Shown piece after piece: positions 6,726 to 9,977 of a DNA stretch of 9,977 nucleotides (the first letter of the stretch is position 1; each line of letters starts with the position of its first letter). The stretch covers positions 1 through 9,977 of the forward strand of contig JAQSYB010000043.1 of assembly GCA_029256365.1 (NCBI GenBank). Direction: 5' to 3'. Source of the stretch: Clostridia bacterium. Lineage in GTDB: Bacteria; Bacillota; Clostridia; Lutisporales; Lutisporaceae. The translations under genes were made by a program, and so were the position numbers. The notes below the pieces were generated by a model. That model saw nothing but the letters and a program-made list of their open reading frames with translations. It was not told the origin of the DNA and did not search any database.

Positions 6726-7094
6726 TTATTTTGATGGTCTTTGTACAAAACCCAATGCCACACCATTTAAGTCACGGGCATGCATTAATTTCACGCCGCT
6801 GGGTAAAGTCATAGGTGCTTGATCTATATTTACATGATGTTCCCTAAGATAGGCTTCGGTTGCATTGATATCCTCTACATAGAAACCGATTGAGATCGAA
6901 CCATCATGCTGGATGCTCTCACCGCTCTTTTGAATGAATTCTAGTTGATTGCCATTCTTGTCTGACATAAAAACAATTTCCATTTGTGGTCCTGCACCAA
7001 ATCTAGTTACAATTTGAAAGTCCATAACCTCTTGATAAAATTTTATAGTTTCATCCAAGGAAGTTACAGGTATCGTTACAAAGCTAATGTTCAT
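6726..7094 (-). CDS. VOC-fold protein (glyoxalase/bleomycin-resistance superfamily), function unknown
   Basis: A 122-residue cytoplasmic protein with two beta-alpha-beta-beta-beta modules: residues 1-55 (T-S-L-D-E-T-I-K-F-Y, then N-G-N-Q-L-E52-F) and 65-120 (I-G-F-Y-V-E-D-I, then D-L-N-G-V-A-L-G-F-V). Aligned by eye with E. coli glyoxalase I, only one of the four metal ligands is kept (Glu52). The two His positions read Phe5 and Ser68, and the last Glu reads Gly115. It is therefore unlikely to be a classical glyoxalase I, despite sitting next to a glycerol pathway that can yield methylglyoxal. An AGGAGGAG site (7100-7107) sets the start. It follows the small membrane protein by 32 bases and is probably transcribed with it. 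Confidence 0.82.
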   Translation of the reverse strand: MNISFVTIPVTSLDETIKFYQEVMDFQIVTRFGAGPQMEIVFMSDKNGNQLEFIQKSGESIQHDGSISIGFYVEDINATEAYLREHHVNIDQAPMTLPSGVKLMHARDLNGVALGFVQRPSK

Positions 7095-7126
7095 AAAAAC
7101 TCCTCCTATGTTTTATTTCAAACCTA

Positions 7127-7297
7127 TTATACGTATTTTATGAGATAATAAACCACATAAATCCAGCCTAACAGTCCGTGGAGTATAGCCCAGAATACTG
7201 ATTTCCACATGGTAAAGGAAATTACCATAGCAAGGCAGGCGCCGAAGCTGATACCCTTCTTGACAACCTCTCTTGATCTGCTGTCTTGATGTGTCAT
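7127..7297 (-). CDS. Small 56-residue membrane protein, function unknown
   Basis: An open frame of 56 codons begins at ATG (7295-7297) and stops at TAA (7127-7129). A strong AGGAGGGG ribosome binding site (7303-7310) lies 5 bases upstream, and a sigma-A promoter lies at 7333-7362. The N-terminus is polar and basic (T-H-Q-D-S-R-S-R-E-V-V-K-K). Two hydrophobic segments follow, about 15-30 (G-I-S-F-G-A-C-L-A-M-V-I-S-F-T-M) and 33-52, joined by a short W-K turn. The second includes the Trp-rich run W-A-I-L-H-G-L-L-G-W-I-Y-V-V-Y-Y. It reads as a small helical-hairpin membrane protein with a basic cytoplasmic N-terminus. I do not recognise a named family. It lies 32 bases before the VOC gene on the same transcript. 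Confidence 0.78.
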   Translation of the reverse strand: MTHQDSRSREVVKKGISFGACLAMVISFTMWKSVFWAILHGLLGWIYVVYYLIKYV

Positions 7298-7326
7298 AAA
7301 AACCCCTCCTATTATTTTAATACATA

Positions 7327-7341
7327 TGGTATATTATACCA
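7327..7341. promoter_or_regulatory. Perfect palindrome over the -10 box, possible operator
   Basis: TGGTATA and TATACCA form perfect 7-base arms around a single central base. The palindrome contains the entire -10 hexamer (7333-7338). A repressor bound there would block the promoter. The symmetry is visible, but part of it comes from the TATAAT sequence itself, so the operator role is tentative. Confidence 0.4.
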
Positions 7342-7362
7342 CCTTAAGCTAGATGTTGTCAT
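7333..7362 (-). promoter_or_regulatory. Sigma-A promoter with extended -10 for the small membrane protein and VOC genes
   Basis: On the minus strand the -35 box is ATGACA (7357-7362, five of six consensus bases). The spacer is 18 bases, and the -10 box is TATAAT (7333-7338), preceded by TGG, which makes it an extended -10 (TGnTATAAT). It lies just behind the ECF-gene terminator and about 35 bases upstream of the small gene's start codon. Confidence 0.8.
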
Positions 7363-7369
7363 TTTGAAC

Positions 7370-7407
7370 AAAAAAACAGGCTGTATCCTGAGAAATACAG
7401 CCTGTTT
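7370..7407 (-). terminator. Intrinsic terminator of the ECF S-component gene
   Basis: A perfect 13-bp stem pairs AAACAGGCTGTAT (7374-7386) with ATACAGCCTGTTT (7395-7407) around an 8-base loop. On the minus strand it ends in TTTTTTTGTT. It begins 7 bases after the ECF gene's stop codon. Confidence 0.92.
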
Positions 7408-7414
7408 GTATGAT

Positions 7415-8002
7415 TTATTTATTTAATACTCTTTTAATTGCTACAACAATAGGGGTTACGATTAGTACTGCTACAATTGCTTCAGGTACTCCGTTTGTAA
7501 GGGCAATACCATAGATTACTTTGGCAGTAGTAGCTGGATCAATTCCCTTTGCCGAAGCATACTGTGCTGCGTACAACACATATATCATAGACAACACACC
7601 AAATGTATTTGTTAAAGAGCCAACTGCAGCTCCGATTCCAACGCTTAAAGTTGTATTCTTTTTGCTGAATAGGCGATAGCCATAATAAGCCATAATTCCT
7701 ACTAAAACTCTTGGTACAACTGATACCAATGGGTTTAAAAAAGCAAAGGACAACAAGTTGGGATTTGTCATGTTTTGAAAGATGCTGAAAAGTCCAAAAA
7801 TCAAACCGATCGTCGCTCCAACAATAGGGCCTTCAATAATAGCACCTATTATTACCGGTATATGCATGATGGTCGCTTTGGCCATAGGAAGTGGTATAAA
7901 ACCCAAACCTGTAGAGCCAAGAACCATAGTGATTGCAGAAAGCATACCAACAACAGCCATCTGCCTTACGCCAAACTTTTTGTTTGTTAAATTATTTTGC
8001 AT
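7415..8002 (-). CDS. ECF transporter S component (substrate-binding membrane subunit)
   Basis: A 195-residue membrane protein with about six hydrophobic segments. It resembles the S components of energy-coupling factor vitamin transporters, which bind the substrate and work with a shared T subunit and two ATPases. Telling segments are A-T-I-M-H-I-P-V-I-I-G-A-I-I-E-G-P-I-V-G and I-G-L-I-F-G-L-F-S, a basic loop before the membrane (K-K-F-G-V-R-Q-M-A), and a conserved L-T-N-G-V-P-E-A near the C-terminus. The vitamin or metabolite cannot be told from sequence alone. No ATPase or T-subunit gene is nearby, which fits the group II arrangement in which the module is encoded elsewhere. The chosen start (ATG 8000-8002) lies 8 bases after AGCGGAGG; an earlier in-frame ATG at 8021-8023 would place that site inside the gene. 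Confidence 0.85.
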   Translation of the reverse strand: MQNNLTNKKFGVRQMAVVGMLSAITMVLGSTGLGFIPLPMAKATIMHIPVIIGAIIEGPIVGATIGLIFGLFSIFQNMTNPNLLSFAFLNPLVSVVPRVLVGIMAYYGYRLFSKKNTTLSVGIGAAVGSLTNTFGVLSMIYVLYAAQYASAKGIDPATTAKVIYGIALTNGVPEAIVAVLIVTPIVVAIKRVLNK

Positions 8003-8010
8003 AAAATCAA

Positions 8011-8018
8011 CCTCCGCT
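8011..8018 (-). promoter_or_regulatory. Ribosome binding site that sets the ECF S-component start
   Basis: AGCGGAGG lies 8 bases before the ATG at 8000-8002. The earlier in-frame ATG (8021-8023) is preceded only by GAGAGAGA-like sequence with weak complementarity, so the shorter protein is favoured. Confidence 0.7.
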
Positions 8019-8102
8019 CTCATTCTCTCTCGAGATACAAGACGTAATCATTATTTTTTATATGGAATAGTTCGGTTTCTCAGGAATACCGACTGTGATT
8101 TT

Positions 8103-8132
8103 ATCATAACATACACAGCTTGGATTGCACAA
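8103..8132 (-). promoter_or_regulatory. Candidate promoter of the ECF S-component gene
   Basis: On the minus strand TTGTGC (8127-8132), an 18-base spacer and TATGAT (8103-8108) preceded by TGT make an extended -10 promoter with a weak -35. It sits just after the hydrogenase terminator. The leader to the start codon would be about 90 bases. It contains a 5-bp hairpin TCGGT/ACCGA (8088-8092 with 8072-8076), which I cannot match to a known riboswitch. Confidence 0.45.
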
Positions 8133-8137
8133 CAAGT

Positions 8138-8163
8138 AAAAAAGCGACTATCGCCATAGCCGC
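8138..8163 (-). terminator. Intrinsic terminator of the hydrogenase operon
   Basis: On the minus strand GCGGCTAT (8156-8163) pairs with ATAGTCGC (8144-8151), 8 bp including one G-U or equivalent wobble, around a 4-base loop. TTTTTT (8138-8143) follows. It begins 13 bases after the hydrogenase stop codon. Confidence 0.88.
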
Positions 8164-8176
8164 CCTATTATTTTGG

Positions 8177-9928
8177 TTAGATTTTTTCTCGCACCTTAAA
8201 ATGAGTATGCAGTAGTTCATGGGCTTTGTGGCCGCCAATTTCACCTAAATACTCCTTATAAAGATTGAGGACATCAGGGTTCTCGTGGGATTTTCTCATG
8301 GGTTTATCCTTATCAATTTTGTAAAGACCGGCTGCTCTTGCTTTTACCAATTCCATATCTCCCATGTGGTATGGCTGTCCGCCGCCGTCGATGCAGCCGC
8401 CGGGACATGCCATGATCTCTATAGCATGATAATGAGCTTCGCCTTTTTCAATAGATTGCAATAGCTTCCTTGCATTGCCAAGACCATGTGCAACGCCGAT
8501 TTTTACATCTGTGCCATTGATATTGACGGAAGCTTCCTTCAAGCCGTCTAATCCTCTAACATTATGGAAATCTACGTCCTTCAGCTCTTGTCCGGTTAGC
8601 CATTCATAGCTGGTTCGGAGGGCTGCCTCAATAACTCCTCCTGTAGTACCAAATATATCAGCTGCTCCAGTTGAAATTCCCAGTGGATTGTCAAATTCAT
8701 CATCTGGCAGGTTCTTAAAATCAATTCCTGCTTCTGTTAACATAGCAATGAGCTCCCTGGTTGTAACGACATGATCCACGTTGCGAAGGCCTTCATTTGT
8801 CATTTCTTCTCTAACAATTTCATACTTCTTCGCAATACAAGGCATTACAGAAACTACAATTATTTTATTTGGGTCTATATTATATTTTTCAGCATAATAG
8901 GTCTTAGTCAGTACGCCCAGTATCATATGTGGCGATTTGCAGCTGGAGGGGATATCAATTAAATTTGGGAACTGATGCTCAATAAATTTAACCCAGCTGG
9001 GACAGCAGCTTGTGAGTATTGGTAATCTGCCGCCATTTTTTAATCTGTCTATGAACTCATTTGCCTCTTCCACAATGGTCACATCTGCACCAAAGTTTGT
9101 ATCAAACACCTTATCAAATCCAAGTCGTCTCAGTGCAGATACCATTTTGCCCGTTACATCGGTGCCTGGAGGCATATCGTATTTTTCACCTAAAGTGACT
9201 CTTATAGATGGGGCAGTTTGAACCACAACATGTAAGTCCTCATCAGCTAGAAGCTCCCACACCTTGGCAACGTGACTGACCTCTGTTAGTGCAGCGGTAG
9301 GGCATACTTGGGTGCACTGGCCGCAGAATACGCATTGGGTATCCACCATGGGCAATCCGAAAGCTGGGGCTACAACTGTTTCAAAGCCTTTATCTACAGC
9401 TGAGTATATACCAACAGTCTGAACCTCATTGCACATGGTTTCGCATCGCCTGCACATGATGCATTTATCAGGATTTCTATAAAGAGCTTGGCTGGAAGAG
9501 TCCTTGGTGTAGTGGGTCATTTCACCCTCATACTTCAATTTTCGAATGCCCAACTCTGCCGCTAACTTCTGAAGCTGGCAGTTTTGATTTCTCTCACATA
9601 CCAGACAATCAGTGGGGTGATCCGACAGTAGCAGCTCCAGCATAGTTCTCCTTGCTTTGATTGCTCTCAAGGTATCTGTACGCACCGTCATTCCTTCAAC
9701 TACCTCTGTAGCACATGCAGGAGAGAGGTTGCGTCGTCCTTCTACTTCAACCATACAAACCCTGCAGGAGGCAGTTCGATTTACCATTTTTATATCATGT
9801 ATATTTAAATGGCATAAGGTAGGAATCTCTATGTTTACAAGTCTTGCTGCATCTACTATTGTCATGCCTTTATCTGCGACCACAGATAAGCCATTTATAT
9901 TTAAATTTACCTTTGACAATCTAATCAT
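8177..9928 (-). CDS. hydA: [FeFe] hydrogenase catalytic subunit, NADH-linked (HydA/HndD type)
   Basis: A 583-residue cytoplasmic enzyme that reduces protons to H2, or the reverse. Domains in order are: a plant-type [2Fe-2S] ferredoxin (C39, C55, C58, C72); a His-ligated [4Fe-4S] site (H104-x3-C108-x2-C111-x5-C117); two [4Fe-4S] ferredoxin repeats (C156, C159, C162, C166 and C199, C202, C205, C209); and the H-cluster domain with all three signatures, T-S-C308-C309-P-S-W, M-P-C364-I-A-K-K-Y-E and M-A-C508-P-G-G-C512-I-D-G-G-G-Q-P. A C-terminal small-subunit-like tail follows. Nothing is missing, and the length matches the HndD/HydA class. The AGGAAAGG site and ATG lie 8 bases after the stop of a NuoF-like gene. 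This pairing is typical of multimeric NAD-dependent, often electron-bifurcating, hydrogenases. Bifurcation itself is inferred. Confidence 0.97.
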   Translation of the reverse strand: MIRLSKVNLNINGLSVVADKGMTIVDAARLVNIEIPTLCHLNIHDIKMVNRTASCRVCMVEVEGRRNLSPACATEVVEGMTVRTDTLRAIKARRTMLELLLSDHPTDCLVCERNQNCQLQKLAAELGIRKLKYEGEMTHYTKDSSSQALYRNPDKCIMCRRCETMCNEVQTVGIYSAVDKGFETVVAPAFGLPMVDTQCVFCGQCTQVCPTAALTEVSHVAKVWELLADEDLHVVVQTAPSIRVTLGEKYDMPPGTDVTGKMVSALRRLGFDKVFDTNFGADVTIVEEANEFIDRLKNGGRLPILTSCCPSWVKFIEHQFPNLIDIPSSCKSPHMILGVLTKTYYAEKYNIDPNKIIVVSVMPCIAKKYEIVREEMTNEGLRNVDHVVTTRELIAMLTEAGIDFKNLPDDEFDNPLGISTGAADIFGTTGGVIEAALRTSYEWLTGQELKDVDFHNVRGLDGLKEASVNINGTDVKIGVAHGLGNARKLLQSIEKGEAHYHAIEIMACPGGCIDGGGQPYHMGDMELVKARAAGLYKIDKDKPMRKSHENPDVLNLYKEYLGEIGGHKAHELLHTHFKVREKI

Positions 9929-9936
9929 TTCCTTTC

Positions 9937-9977
9937 CTACATTCTGCTAACTGCGCCAAACTTGCAGACTTGCTCAC
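9937..9977 (-). CDS. C-terminus of a NuoF-like hydrogenase/NADH dehydrogenase subunit (partial)
   Basis: The minus-strand frame from the right edge reads E-Q-V-C-K-F-G-A-V-S-R-M and then TAG (9937-9939). C-K-F-G-A-V matches the last cysteine of the C-terminal ferredoxin domain of NuoF-like flavin subunits (HydB/HndC), where C-K-F-x-A-I/V is common. It ends 8 bases before the hydrogenase start, the usual gene order for NADH-linked [FeFe] hydrogenases. Only 12 codons are visible, so the call rests on this short motif and on position. Most of the gene lies outside the window. Confidence 0.7.
   Translation of the reverse strand, partial: EQVCKFGAVSRM

Noticed and set aside
8055..8100. The hairpin and A-rich tail in the ECF leader resemble a preQ1-I riboswitch in outline.
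   Set aside because: The loop lacks the expected core bases and there is no pseudoknot partner in the tail.
7782..8159. Plus-strand frame of 125 codons across the ECF gene and its promoter.
   Set aside because: It is antisense to a conserved membrane protein and runs through its leader and the hydrogenase terminator; there is no ribosome binding site.
9921..9977. Alternative minus-strand reading frame at the right edge ending V-S-K-S-A-S-L-A-Q-L-A-E-C and overlapping the hydrogenase start by 8 bases.
   Set aside because: The neighbouring frame ends C-K-F-G-A-V-S-R-M, which fits the NuoF-like C-terminus expected before this hydrogenase; the alternative matches nothing I know.
1..9977. CRISPR arrays, tRNA or rRNA genes, insertion sequences, phage genes.
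   Set aside because: No spaced repeats, cloverleaf sequences, transposase motifs or terminal inverted repeats were seen.

Overview
The window comes from a low-GC anaerobic Firmicute, most likely a member of the Clostridia. The evidence is the AT-rich intergenic DNA, AGGAGG-type ribosome binding sites, intrinsic terminators with T-runs, a GlpP-type glycerol antiterminator, an ECF-transporter S component and a modular [FeFe] hydrogenase. No genus can be assigned from the sequence alone.

Layout. Positions 1-450 hold the only plus-strand genes: the last codons of a probable membrane protein and a small CxxC thioredoxin-like protein, closed by an intrinsic terminator. From there to the right edge all genes are on the minus strand, so they are read from right to left. 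Right to left they are: the last 12 codons of a NuoF-like subunit and an NADH-type [FeFe] hydrogenase (8177-9977, with its own terminator); an ECF S component with its own promoter and terminator (7370-8132); a promoter, an unannotated 56-residue membrane protein and a VOC-fold protein (6726-7362); and a six-gene glycerol operon (596-6581).

The glycerol operon runs in the order GlpA-like FAD/[2Fe-2S] dehydrogenase, second FAD/NAD oxidoreductase, DUF1667 cysteine protein, glpP antiterminator, glpK, glpF. GlpF admits glycerol and GlpK phosphorylates it. The three-protein flavin/iron-sulfur set probably oxidises glycerol-3-phosphate to dihydroxyacetone phosphate. A perfect-looking intrinsic terminator sits directly against the ribosome binding site of the first operon gene. 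That is the arrangement expected for antitermination by GlpP, which is itself encoded inside the operon. The same hairpin may simply end the upstream VOC transcript, and the two roles are compatible.

The hydrogenase and its NuoF-like partner would dispose of electrons from NADH and ferredoxin as H2, a sink that could serve glycerol fermentation, although nothing in the DNA links the two units directly. Most of the window is recognisable metabolism. The parts deserving a second look are the leader terminator with glpP downstream of it, the three-component dehydrogenase containing DUF1667, the small membrane protein, and the palindrome over its -10 box. Three genes (glpP, the DUF1667 gene and the ECF gene) have an upstream in-frame start codon that the ribosome binding sites argue against; the shorter starts are given here.
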